This document shows positions 34,653 through 43,166 of a stretch of 64,000 nucleotides of DNA, one piece after another. Within the stretch, counting starts at the first letter, position 1, and each line of letters starts with the position of its first letter. This DNA is from Patiriisocius sp047730165. Its GTDB lineage: Bacteria > Bacteroidota > Bacteroidia > Flavobacteriales > Flavobacteriaceae. Position numbers and translations under genes: made by a program. Location: positions 310,001 through 374,000 of the forward strand of contig NZ_CP159834.1 of assembly GCF_047730165.1 (NCBI RefSeq), given 5' to 3'. The notes under the pieces were generated by a model. That model was not told where the DNA came from, made no database searches, and saw only the letters and a list, made by a program, of their open reading frames with translations.

Positions 34653-36077
34653 TTACTCTACCTTCAAAGTATCTAGCTTTAACCTCACTTTTAATAGTGC
34701 CGCTATCTTTTCATTATTTGCAGCCTTAGCTCTAGATCTTATCTTATTATTCCAGGTCATAGTAAAAACAGATATCGTATCTATCACTTTGAAGTTATTC
34801 TGTATTCTACGAGCGTACCCAATGCTCTCTAAGTCTTCGTAAGACACTTTAAGTTCAGCACTTACATCTGCAAAAGGAATATCTTCTCGAGACACAGCAA
34901 GCTTTGCAATTTCATTTTCTAAAAAAGAAATGCGCTCTGTCTTATCTCTTATTTTCTGTTCATTGTTAATATAGAGTTCGCTTAAAATATCTGCTTTTAA
35001 ATCGCCAGATATTTGTGCAGCTAGTTCGTTAGAGTTGTCTGTACCTTGGTAAATACGCAAATTAACGTCTTGTATTTTTTCTATCTCCTTTATTTTTGAA
35101 ACCCAAACATCAATGACGTTTTGTGGTACTGGCTTTCCTATCAAATATACCTCGATATTCTTAGCCTTATAATCTTGTGAAAATTTTACAATCTCGGCAC
35201 CTTCATATTTGAGTTCTGTCTTTACAAACTCTTTTATTTTATTTGTAAACACCTGTTCATCAAGTAACTTAATGAAAAAATAAACACTAGGAACAATTAC
35301 AATAATCGCTACTAAAGACACCAGACGTGTTATCATTTTTCTTCTCTTGGTATTTGCATACCGTACCATAGGAAACCGAAGTATTTTTGCTACTAAAAAA
35401 GTAGCAAGCGCAATGAATACTGCATTTATTGAGAAAAGGAACAGTGCCCCACCCGCATAGCCTAAATTTCCAACCGCAAGACCGTATCCTACTGTACACA
35501 AAGGCGGCATTAAGGCGGTTGCAATCGCAACCCCAAAAATAACACTAGCAATCGTTCCGCTTTTTGTCTTTGCAACTATAAGACCCAATCCACCAAAAAT
35601 AGCCACGAGCACATCAAGTATGTTTGGCGCAGTTCTAGCCACTAGCTCGGCGGTTTCTTCGGTCAACGGAGACAACCAAAAATATAGCGTTGCTGTCATA
35701 ACACTTAACACCACCATCACCCCTAGATTGATAAAAGAGCGTTTCATTGTCTCTATATCATTTATAGCAAGTGATAGACCAATACCGACAATAGGCCCCA
35801 TTAGCGGAGAGATAAGCATCGCACCAATAACTACAGCAGTACTCGACACATTAAGACCAATAGAGGCAATAAAAATGGAAAAAATGAGAATCCAAGCGGT
35901 ATGCCCTTTAAAAGAAATATCCTTTTTGACAGCTGCAACCGTAGCGTCCCGATCTGTGTCACTCTGAATATCAAAAAGTTCTATAAAGAACTTCTTAATC
36001 GACTCCCAGGCATTTATCTTAGTATGTTCAAATTCTTCTTCTCTAGGCGCCGCTTTAACTTCGTTATGTTCTTGCAT
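34653..36077 (-). CDS. DUF389 (TIGR00341-type) membrane protein
   Basis: 474 residues. A short polar N-terminus is followed by a multi-helix membrane domain with GAMLISPLMGPIVGIGLSLA, the DUF389 signature, and further helices (PNILDVLVAIFGGLGLIVAKT, ATALMPPLCTVGYGLAVGNL). The C-terminal half (from about 265) is soluble, with a predicted coiled-coil stretch (KTERISFLENEIAKL). Function is unknown. It is the last gene of a tight minus-strand set SDR-SprT-manC-DUF389, with only 5 bases from manC. Confidence 0.85.
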   Translation of the reverse strand: MQEHNEVKAAPREEEFEHTKINAWESIKKFFIELFDIQSDTDRDATVAAVKKDISFKGHTAWILIFSIFIASIGLNVSSTAVVIGAMLISPLMGPIVGIGLSLAINDIETMKRSFINLGVMVVLSVMTATLYFWLSPLTEETAELVARTAPNILDVLVAIFGGLGLIVAKTKSGTIASVIFGVAIATALMPPLCTVGYGLAVGNLGYAGGALFLFSINAVFIALATFLVAKILRFPMVRYANTKRRKMITRLVSLVAIIVIVPSVYFFIKLLDEQVFTNKIKEFVKTELKYEGAEIVKFSQDYKAKNIEVYLIGKPVPQNVIDVWVSKIKEIEKIQDVNLRIYQGTDNSNELAAQISGDLKADILSELYINNEQKIRDKTERISFLENEIAKLAVSREDIPFADVSAELKVSYEDLESIGYARRIQNNFKVIDTISVFTMTWNNKIRSRAKAANNEKIAALLKVRLKLDTLKVE

Positions 36078-36082
36078 ACGGA

Positions 36083-37168
36083 CTATGTATATTTCTCTCC
36101 AAACTTATCTTTAAGCTCAGAAAGTAATTGTTTTATCTCTTGCTCCTTTTTCTTCGGAAATATTAATAAGCTTTCCTCCTTATCTACAATGATGTAGTCT
36201 TTTAATCCATCAACCACAACTAGTTTTTCCTTTTCAGTAAGAATCATATTCCCTGTAGCTTCTCTTAAATGCGGTATCGCGCGCACCACAGCATTCTCTT
36301 CAGCAACATTGGTCATCTTATCGTGCAGAGCTCCCCAAGTTCCAAGGTCATTCCAGTCGAAGTTTGCCTTAATCACAAAGACATCTTTAGATTTTTCTAA
36401 GATCCCGAAGTCAATTGATATATTTTCTGCCTTACCATAATTCTCAGAAACGAAAGTGGCTTCTCCTTTAGCATTCAATGCAGGAACTCCTTGATTAAAG
36501 AGCGTCAACATTTCTGGAAGGTGATCCTCAAAAGCGGCTACTATCCCTGAAACACTCCAAGCAAAAATACCTGCATTCCAAAGAAAATTACCTTGAGCAA
36601 TAAACTTTTTAGCGGTATCATAATTTGGTTTTTCTCTAAACTGAGTCACCTTGCACAAGGACGTTTCCGCAGAAACTTCATTTCCTACTTCTATATATCC
36701 ATATCCTGTATTAGGAAAAGTGGGGGTGATCCCTAGGGTAATTAATCTATTTGTACTGTCTATAGCTTTAAAGCATGTCATCACATCTTTTGTAAATGCT
36801 GCTTCATCTTCGATCCAGTGATCACTTGGTGCTACTAGCATTTTTGCATCAGGATTCCACTTCTTTATCTTCAACGCCGCTAACAATATACAAGGTGATG
36901 TGTTGCGCATAGCGGGCTCAAGGACTAGTTGTGCTTCGGTAAGTGTTGGGAGCTGATCTAACACTAAGTCTCTGTAGCGATCATTTGTTAGAATGAGGAT
37001 ATTTTCTTCTGGAATAAATTTGGTAATTCTAGAAAACGTCTGCTGCAACAGCGATTTACCTGTTCCCAACATATCAATAAATTGCTTAGGGAATTCTGTT
37101 GTACTCATGGGCCAGAATCTAGACCCAATGCCACCTGCCATTATTACTGCGTAGTTATTTATATCCAT
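36083..37168 (-). CDS. manC: Mannose-1-phosphate guanylyltransferase
   Basis: 361 residues, the short form without a fused isomerase domain. MAGGIGSRFWPMSTTEFPKQFIDM is the nucleotidyltransferase signature. TPTFPNTGYGYIEVG, FREKPNYDTA, FLWNAGIFAWSV and FDWNDLGTWGALHD are also typical of ManC. It makes GDP-mannose from mannose-1-phosphate and GTP for surface glycans. The next gene in the presumed operon, SprT-like, ends 4 bases before it begins. Confidence 0.9.
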   Translation of the reverse strand: MDINNYAVIMAGGIGSRFWPMSTTEFPKQFIDMLGTGKSLLQQTFSRITKFIPEENILILTNDRYRDLVLDQLPTLTEAQLVLEPAMRNTSPCILLAALKIKKWNPDAKMLVAPSDHWIEDEAAFTKDVMTCFKAIDSTNRLITLGITPTFPNTGYGYIEVGNEVSAETSLCKVTQFREKPNYDTAKKFIAQGNFLWNAGIFAWSVSGIVAAFEDHLPEMLTLFNQGVPALNAKGEATFVSENYGKAENISIDFGILEKSKDVFVIKANFDWNDLGTWGALHDKMTNVAEENAVVRAIPHLREATGNMILTEKEKLVVVDGLKDYIIVDKEESLLIFPKKKEQEIKQLLSELKDKFGEKYT

Positions 37169-37172
37169 AATT

Positions 37173-37769
37173 CTATCTTAAAAATTCTACTTCTGCATTT
37201 GGGTTAAATAAATACACTCTTCCTGTTGCGATTTCTACACACTCATAACGCTTCACTCTTTTGTTACCACGTCTGAATATTTTACCATTATAGAGCCTAA
37301 AACTACCGCCAGCAGGTATTTCAAAGATATAGTTTTTATCGTTTGGCGGGTCATATTGCTTTAAAGCGAGAGACAATCGTGCATCTGTGTCACTCGATGC
37401 TTTGGGATTTTTAAAGTGCAAGGCGATAAGCGGCAATAATTGCTGCGGAAATATACTAGGATTGATATATGGCAACATTAATTGTTGAAACGTGAACTTC
37501 CATTCTTTCCCGTGCGGTTTAATAGCGCGCCCATATTTCTGAAACGCCACTAAATGCGATATCTCATGAATTAATGTTATAAAAAAACGGTAGGTATTTA
37601 AAGTGGTATTGACTGTGATTTGATGGGTACCATCTATGTTTTTTCTATAATCACCGTGTCTCGTCACACGCTCATTTACGATCTTGAGGTGTACATTGTT
37701 ATCTTGTATAAGTTCCATAACAGATGAAACTGCTGCCTCCGGAATATATTTCTGAAGTACTTCTTTCAT
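37173..37769 (-). CDS. SprT-like zinc metalloprotease-domain protein
   Basis: 198 residues. The active-site motif is H68-E-I-S-H72 in FITLIHEISHLVAFQKYGR, with the third ligand probably in KPHGKEWKFTF. A C-terminal basic segment (NGKIFRRGNKRVKRYECVE) resembles the DNA-contacting or zinc-ribbon tail of SprT-like proteins, though most ribbon cysteines are missing. Family members relate to eukaryotic Spartan, which degrades DNA-protein crosslinks; the bacterial role is not settled. It sits between an SDR gene and manC with 4-5 base gaps. Confidence 0.8.
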   Translation of the reverse strand: MKEVLQKYIPEAAVSSVMELIQDNNVHLKIVNERVTRHGDYRKNIDGTHQITVNTTLNTYRFFITLIHEISHLVAFQKYGRAIKPHGKEWKFTFQQLMLPYINPSIFPQQLLPLIALHFKNPKASSDTDARLSLALKQYDPPNDKNYIFEIPAGGSFRLYNGKIFRRGNKRVKRYECVEIATGRVYLFNPNAEVEFLR

Positions 37770-37774
37770 TTTTA

Positions 37775-38458
37775 TTAGGGTGTTGAACTGGACACTTCTA
37801 AAATCTTACCATTATAAAACTTTGCTCCTGTTAAAGAAAAGTTCATAATATATTCTGCCATCTCTTTAGCAGACAAGGGAGCTTGATACCCAGGGAAAGC
37901 TTCTTCGAGCATTTCTGTCTGAACGGCTCCTAAAGCTAATACATTAAACGAAGGGCCTGTTTCTTTATATTCTTCCGCTAACACCTCTGTGAGCGTAATG
38001 ATAGCCCCTTTACTACTGCTATATGCAGCAAGGCCAGGGAATTTTGCACTTCCTTGAATGCCACCCATACTACTGATGTTCACCACGTGACCATCCTTTT
38101 TCATAAAAGGTAATACACGCTGTGTGAGCGAAGCTGCCCCATACACGTTCACTTCAAAAGAATCCTTAAAGTCTTGCTTACTTAATTTTTCAAATGGTTT
38201 ATTTACTAAAAAACCAGAATTGTTGATTAATACATCTACGTGATTCCAGTTCTCCTTCAAGAAAACGCTTACTTTATCTAAATCTGGTTCGTGGGTAATA
38301 TCACAAGAAAAGCAATGACAGTTATCGCCACCCAATCCTGAAACTGGTGCAGCGTTGCGGGATAGCGCTAGCACGTTGTACCCCTTGTTTGCAAATAAAG
38401 CGACGAGTTCATATCCTATACCTCGACTCGTACCTGTAATAATAATATTTTTTTTCAT
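37775..38458 (-). CDS. Short-chain dehydrogenase/reductase
   Basis: 227 residues, classical SDR. The cofactor loop is TGTSRGIGYE (about 8-17) and the NNSG motif is at about 79-82. The catalytic Ser is near 130 (NISSMGG), with Tyr146 and Lys150 in AAYSSSKGA. It oxidises or reduces an unknown alcohol or ketone with NAD(P). It is the first gene of the SDR-SprT-manC-DUF389 run. Confidence 0.85.
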   Translation of the reverse strand: MKKNIIITGTSRGIGYELVALFANKGYNVLALSRNAAPVSGLGGDNCHCFSCDITHEPDLDKVSVFLKENWNHVDVLINNSGFLVNKPFEKLSKQDFKDSFEVNVYGAASLTQRVLPFMKKDGHVVNISSMGGIQGSAKFPGLAAYSSSKGAIITLTEVLAEEYKETGPSFNVLALGAVQTEMLEEAFPGYQAPLSAKEMAEYIMNFSLTGAKFYNGKILEVSSSTP

Positions 38459-38505
38459 GTGAGCTATTTAAATGAACGTCAATTAAATATGTCTTTGTAA
38501 TTGTT

Positions 38506-38574
38506 CGCCCTTCGACAGGCTCAGGGTGACTATTATATATATTTTAAAAATTTTCAGGCTAAGCTTGTCGAAGA
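38506..38574. repeat. REP-like palindromic element
   Basis: The left arm includes CCTTCGACAGGCTCAGGGTG (about 38509-38528) and the right arm includes CTAAGCTTGTCGAAG (38558-38572). The arms are inverted with two mismatches over 15 bases and are separated by an AT-rich centre. The left arm is the well-known REP-type consensus found scattered between genes in many bacterial phyla. It lies alone in the 199-base gap between the SDR and E2 genes. Confidence 0.7.
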
Positions 38575-38657
38575 GTATTCCTTAACTTAAAGAGCAACTA
38601 AACCTAAGAACTTCTTTTAGCTTTCGGTTACTCTCTAAATCTCTTATAGAGCTCTTA

Positions 38658-40307
38658 TTAAACAAACATAGTAACAGGGTTCTCAATATAGTTACGAAGT
38701 GTTTGTAAAAACTTTGCTCCTGTAGCTCCATCAACCGTTCTATGATCACAAGCTAATGTTACAGTCATTGTATTTCCTACAGCTAATGCTCCATTCTTAA
38801 CCACTGGTTTTTGAACAATAGCTCCCACAGATAAGATAGCCGAATTAGGTGCATTTATAATAGAAGTAAATTCTTTAATACCGAACATCCCAAGATTAGA
38901 AACCGTAAACGTACTTCCGTCCATTTCTTGAGGCGTAATTTTTTTATTCCTTGCTTTTCCAGCTAGCTCTTTAACGTTCGTGCCTATTTGAGAGAAAGTC
39001 ATTTGGTCTGCGAACTTTAATACAGGGACTAATAATCCCTCATCTACTGCCACAGCAACCCCTATATGTATGTGCTTAGCTATCCGCGTCGCAGTTTCTG
39101 TCCATTGGCTATTTACCTGTGGATGTTTGCGTAATGCCATTGCACACGCTTTAACGATCATATCATTATAACTTATCTTAACATCTGGATCACTATTTAT
39201 AGCGGTCCTAGAAGCCATAGCATTGTCCATATCCAACTCTACAGTGAGGTAATAATGTGGTGCTGTAAACTTTGATTCTCCTAGGCGCTTAGCAATCGTC
39301 TTACGCATTTGAGAGTTTTTAATCTCTTCAAAACTTTCTGTACCCACGGGAGCATATGCCGTGGCACCTCCTGGTTGATAATTTTCTATATCAAATTTGA
39401 CAATTCTGCCATTCTCACCACTTCCTTGAACTACGTTAAGACTAATCCCGCGGTCTTCTGCCATCTTTTTTGCTAATGGCGATGCAAAGATTCGATTATC
39501 TGAAGATGAGCTTGAGGCTGAGGATGAAGTTGGAATTGAAGGCGCACTTGGAGTCTCTTCCTTTACTTCTTTCTTCTTATCCTCTTTTTTAATTTCTTTA
39601 GTTTCAGTTGCTTTTGGTTTAGTTCCAGTAATCATAGAAACGTCCGTTCCTTTGGGACCAACGATTGCTAGTAAGGCATCCACTTTTGCGGTTTCACCTA
39701 CAGCGATCCCTATTTTCAAAAGGGTTCCATTATAGAAAGACTCAAACTCCATTGTGGCTTTGTCTGTTTCTATTTCTGCGAGGATATCTCCCTCTTCAAT
39801 TAGATCCCCTTCTTGTTTTAGCCAAGCGGCTACTGTACCTTCTTCCATTGTATCACTCAAACGGGGCATGGTAATTACCTCTACTCCCTCTGGCAGATCA
39901 ACGTCACTCTGTGACACCTCGCTGTTAGGTTTGCTATCTGATTCTTGATTCTTGTTACTTGATGTTTCGCCTTCGTCATGTGAACTCGCCTTCACCTCAT
40001 TTTCTGCAGCAGCTGCGCTTGAATCATTCGCATTTCCACCGCTATTAAGATGTGCTGAAATATCTTCTCCTTCTTCTCCAATAATAGCGAGAAGGGTATC
40101 TACCATCGCGGTATCTCCTTCTTCAATACCAATATACAAAAGGGTTCCATCATAAAAAGACTCAAACTCCATCGTGGCTTTATCCGTCTCGATTTCTGCT
40201 AGAATATCTCCTTCTTCTACTTTATCACCCACTTTTTTAAGCCAAGTAGCAACGGTACCTTCTTCCATCGTGTCGCTCAATCGCGGCATATTTATTACTG
40301 TTGCCAT
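38658..40307 (-). CDS. Pyruvate dehydrogenase E2 (dihydrolipoyl acetyltransferase), two lipoyl domains
   Basis: 549 residues. Lipoyl domain 1 (about 3-80, lipoyl Lys43 in ETDKATME) and lipoyl domain 2 (about 145-222, Lys183) are near copies of each other. They are joined by flexible Ser/Glu/Asn-rich linkers. The E3/E1-binding domain follows (IFASPLAKKMAEDRGI, about 273-310), then the catalytic domain, with the active-site His522 and Asp526 in DHRTVDG. It passes the acetyl group to CoA. It begins 3 bases after the E1-alpha stop. No E1-beta or E3 gene is in the window. Confidence 0.95.
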   Translation of the reverse strand: MATVINMPRLSDTMEEGTVATWLKKVGDKVEEGDILAEIETDKATMEFESFYDGTLLYIGIEEGDTAMVDTLLAIIGEEGEDISAHLNSGGNANDSSAAAAENEVKASSHDEGETSSNKNQESDSKPNSEVSQSDVDLPEGVEVITMPRLSDTMEEGTVAAWLKQEGDLIEEGDILAEIETDKATMEFESFYNGTLLKIGIAVGETAKVDALLAIVGPKGTDVSMITGTKPKATETKEIKKEDKKKEVKEETPSAPSIPTSSSASSSSSDNRIFASPLAKKMAEDRGISLNVVQGSGENGRIVKFDIENYQPGGATAYAPVGTESFEEIKNSQMRKTIAKRLGESKFTAPHYYLTVELDMDNAMASRTAINSDPDVKISYNDMIVKACAMALRKHPQVNSQWTETATRIAKHIHIGVAVAVDEGLLVPVLKFADQMTFSQIGTNVKELAGKARNKKITPQEMDGSTFTVSNLGMFGIKEFTSIINAPNSAILSVGAIVQKPVVKNGALAVGNTMTVTLACDHRTVDGATGAKFLQTLRNYIENPVTMFV

Positions 40308-40310
40308 AGT

Positions 40311-41309
40311 CTATAATTTGTGAGGTATAAAAGGATAATTCTCTTGATCATACACAACATTGTACATCAAGTCTTTGTCTGGGTAAGGCGAGTCTTCTGC
40401 AAATTTTTCGCATTCGCTTACCATTTCTTTTACGCGTTTATCAACCTTTTGGATTTCTGCTTCTGTTGCCCATTTATTTTTGTAAATGTTATGTAGCACA
40501 TAAGAGATAGGATCTTCTTCTTGTTTTTTAGCAACTTCATCTTTCGTACGATAATGTTGTGCATCACTCATAGAATGTCCTCTATATCTATAGGTTCTAA
40601 TTTCTAGAAACGTAGGACCATCTCCTCTTCTTGCGCGCTCCATAGCCTCATCCATCTCCTTAGCCACTACTTCTGGCTTCATACCATCTACTGGCTTACA
40701 AGGCATCTCATACCCCAATCCTAGCTTATAGATATCGGTATGGTTTGCCGCTCTAGCAACAGAGGTTCCCATCGCATAGCCATTATTCTCGCAACAGAAT
40801 ACTACAGGTAGTTTCCAGAGCATTGCCATGTTAAAGGTCTCGTGTAAGGAGCCTTGTCTCACCGCTCCATCTCCCATGTAGCATAATGTTACTGCATTAT
40901 TTCCTTTGTATTTATCTGCAAAGGCAAGACCAGCTCCTAGCGGAATCTGTCCTCCAACAATACCGTGACCCCCGTAAAAACGGTGTTCCTTAGAAAAGAT
41001 ATGCATAGACCCACCGAGTCCTTGAGACGTACCTGTTGCTTTACCATATAGCTCCGCCATCACTCTTTTAGGATCCACACCCATCCCTATAGGCTGAACG
41101 TGATTTCTATAGGCAGTGATCATTTTGTCTTTGGTAAGATCCATCGCGTGGAGTGCTCCCGCTAAAACAGCTTCTTGACCATTATATAAGTGTAAAAACC
41201 CTCTTACTTTTTGATTGATATACACTTGTGCTAGTTTGTCTTCAAACTTGCGCCAGAATAGCATATTTTCATACCAATCTAAATAGGTTTTTTTAGTAAT
41301 TTTTTTCAT
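40311..41309 (-). CDS. pdhA: Pyruvate dehydrogenase E1 component, alpha subunit
   Basis: 332 residues from the ATG at 41309 (MKKITKKTYLDWYENMLFWR). A 16-residue hydrophobic extension to 41357 is possible but unlike the family. GGSMHIFSKEHRFYGGHGIVGGQIP is followed by the thiamine-diphosphate motif GDGAVRQGSLHETFNMAMLWKLPVVFCCENN. YRYRGHSMSDAQHYR is the phosphorylation-loop region. It decarboxylates pyruvate with an E1-beta partner encoded elsewhere. Confidence 0.95.
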   Translation of the reverse strand: MKKITKKTYLDWYENMLFWRKFEDKLAQVYINQKVRGFLHLYNGQEAVLAGALHAMDLTKDKMITAYRNHVQPIGMGVDPKRVMAELYGKATGTSQGLGGSMHIFSKEHRFYGGHGIVGGQIPLGAGLAFADKYKGNNAVTLCYMGDGAVRQGSLHETFNMAMLWKLPVVFCCENNGYAMGTSVARAANHTDIYKLGLGYEMPCKPVDGMKPEVVAKEMDEAMERARRGDGPTFLEIRTYRYRGHSMSDAQHYRTKDEVAKKQEEDPISYVLHNIYKNKWATEAEIQKVDKRVKEMVSECEKFAEDSPYPDKDLMYNVVYDQENYPFIPHKL

Positions 41310-41468
41310 CTGAATTGCTAAAATTAATCCTGCAAGTGAAAACCGCAGGATGAACAAAAATAAGATATTAATATTGACTTTAAAACAGTGTGCTAAAATT
41401 AAAACACAATTTAATAGCTAGAAGATTTCAGAAATGAGGGAAAGCCTATTTAGGGAAACTTGGAGTGA

Positions 41469-41954
41469 TTATTTTAAGAAGGTATTGTCAAAAACAAATG
41501 GCAGTAAAACCTCAATGCTATCAGCTTTTACTACAGTACCCGTTTCGCCCATAAAGTAGATGTTAATTGAGCTTTTTTGATTGACTTCGTATTCTGCTAT
41601 TGATTGCCTGCAAGCTCCACAAGGAGGTGTTGGTTTAGTCACCGTATGCTCGAGAGATCTCACGGTTAGCGCTATAGAAGTAACCGCCACTCCAGGATAC
41701 GTAGCGCCTGCATAAAAGATAGCCACACGCTCTGCACAAAGCCCCGACGGGAAGGCGGCGTTTTCTTGATTATTACCAAGTACCACTTCTCCATTTGCTA
41801 ATTGCAAGGCTGCTCCCACCTTAAAAGAAGAATAAGGCGCATAAGCTTTTTCACGTGCTTGCTGCGCCTTAATCATTAATTCTTGTATGTCTTGAGGCAG
41901 TTCTGAAACTGAATCAAATACATCAAGCGTTGTTTCTAATTTTAGTTTTTTCAA
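41469..41954 (-). CDS. cdd: Cytidine deaminase
   Basis: 161 residues. The zinc motifs are C-A-E in SGLCAERVAIF and C-G-A-C in PPCGACRQSIAEYE. SSFKVGAALQLANGE precedes them. It deaminates cytidine and deoxycytidine in salvage. It lies 11 bases after porV and upstream of pdhA (159 bases), a conserved flavobacterial order that does not imply common function. Confidence 0.9.
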   Translation of the reverse strand: MKKLKLETTLDVFDSVSELPQDIQELMIKAQQAREKAYAPYSSFKVGAALQLANGEVVLGNNQENAAFPSGLCAERVAIFYAGATYPGVAVTSIALTVRSLEHTVTKPTPPCGACRQSIAEYEVNQKSSINIYFMGETGTVVKADSIEVLLPFVFDNTFLK

Positions 41955-41965
41955 TAGGTCTAGTG

Positions 41966-43132
41966 CTAGTATTCGTCGTACTCATCCCCAAAGTTAAACG
42001 TCAAGCCAAAACGAAGCGTCCCTTCTAGTGGGCTTCTTATTTTTGACGTGGAGAATAAGTAAGAAACATCAATGTTTATTGAAGTGTATTTAAAACCAGC
42101 TCCTAGTGATAAGAACTTACGTGATCCTTTAAGATCACTCTCGTTAAAATAACCTGTTCTAAAAGCAAAAGAATCTTGATACCAGTATTCTGCCCCTAAT
42201 GCCCAAGTAAATTCTTTGAGCTCTTCGCTAAATCCATCAGGTGCATCACCAAAGGATTGAAACATACCTGAAAAGAAAGAAATAGTTTCATATTCATCAT
42301 CATCTTCAGCATCTATATCACCATCATTATCAAAATCTTGTGGCGTAGGCACGAGTAACTTGTTTACTTCTGCCGTTACCCCTACTTTGTTATACTCGTC
42401 TAAGATAAAATCAAAACCTCCACCTAAGGCAAGGTTTGTAGGAAGATTATTCTCCTGCCCTACTTCGTCATACTTTAATTTAGGGCCAATGTTTGACACA
42501 TTAAAACCCGCTCTCCATCGTCCATCAAAATCATCATAAGCAACTTCTTCACTCTGGTAGTATCCAGAAACATCTACTGCAAAACTACTTGCCGAGGTTG
42601 CATCTGCATCTGCTGCTTGAATCTTTAAATCAGAATTAATAAAACGCCCAGTAACTCCCATAGAAAAACGCTCACTCAATCTTAATGAGTAAGACACGTC
42701 TAAGGCCAATTCATTAGGCTTTACTATTAAGGGGGTCTGATCTGCAGTTTCTCTTAATTCTATCTCACCTAAGCTAAAATATCTAAAACTCGCTGCAAAG
42801 GCACTCTTCTCGTCAATACGATTGTAATATGTAATATTCCCTAAGAAAATATCATTTACTAATTGGCTCAAATAAGGCGTGTATGTTACTCCTACACCAT
42901 TCTTTGAGATAGCAAATGCATACTTCGAAGCATTCCATTGTTGTGAAAAAGCGTCTGCCGAAGTAGCTACTCCTATATCTCCCATACCAGCAGACCTTGC
43001 ATCTCCTGCTATTAATAGAAAAGGAACGGCTGTTGTAATAACTCTATTGCCTAAAGAAGGATCTGCCCCACCTTGAGCCGTACCTTTAAACGCAAATAAA
43101 CCCAACATAATTGGGATGATAAATTTCTTCAT
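41966..43132 (-). CDS. porV: T9SS outer-membrane protein PorV (LptO)
   Basis: 388 residues with a signal peptide (GLFAFKGTAQ). The PorV/PorQ-type barrel pattern is seen: VPFLLIAGDARSAGMGDIGVATSADAFSQQWNASKYAF near the N-terminus and repeated beta strands to the end (LEGTLRFGLTFNFGDEYDEY). PorV is the shuttle/attachment partner of the sortase PorU, which is encoded immediately upstream with a 34-base gap. A separate TAnnTTTG promoter lies in that gap. An acidic insert (DFDNDGDIDAEDDDE) around residue ~270 may bind calcium. Confidence 0.9.
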   Translation of the reverse strand: MKKFIIPIMLGLFAFKGTAQGGADPSLGNRVITTAVPFLLIAGDARSAGMGDIGVATSADAFSQQWNASKYAFAISKNGVGVTYTPYLSQLVNDIFLGNITYYNRIDEKSAFAASFRYFSLGEIELRETADQTPLIVKPNELALDVSYSLRLSERFSMGVTGRFINSDLKIQAADADATSASSFAVDVSGYYQSEEVAYDDFDGRWRAGFNVSNIGPKLKYDEVGQENNLPTNLALGGGFDFILDEYNKVGVTAEVNKLLVPTPQDFDNDGDIDAEDDDEYETISFFSGMFQSFGDAPDGFSEELKEFTWALGAEYWYQDSFAFRTGYFNESDLKGSRKFLSLGAGFKYTSINIDVSYLFSTSKIRSPLEGTLRFGLTFNFGDEYDEY

Positions 43133-43148
43133 AAATCGTGAATTTTGA

Positions 43149-43156
43149 CAAATATA
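43149..43156 (-). promoter_or_regulatory. -7 promoter element for porV
   Basis: On the minus strand TATATTTG matches TAnnTTTG exactly, 16 bases upstream of the porV ATG and between porU and porV. A TTG 21 bases further upstream, at the porU stop, could be the -33 element. It suggests porV can be expressed on its own. Confidence 0.5.
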
Positions 43157-43166
43157 ATTTTAATTT

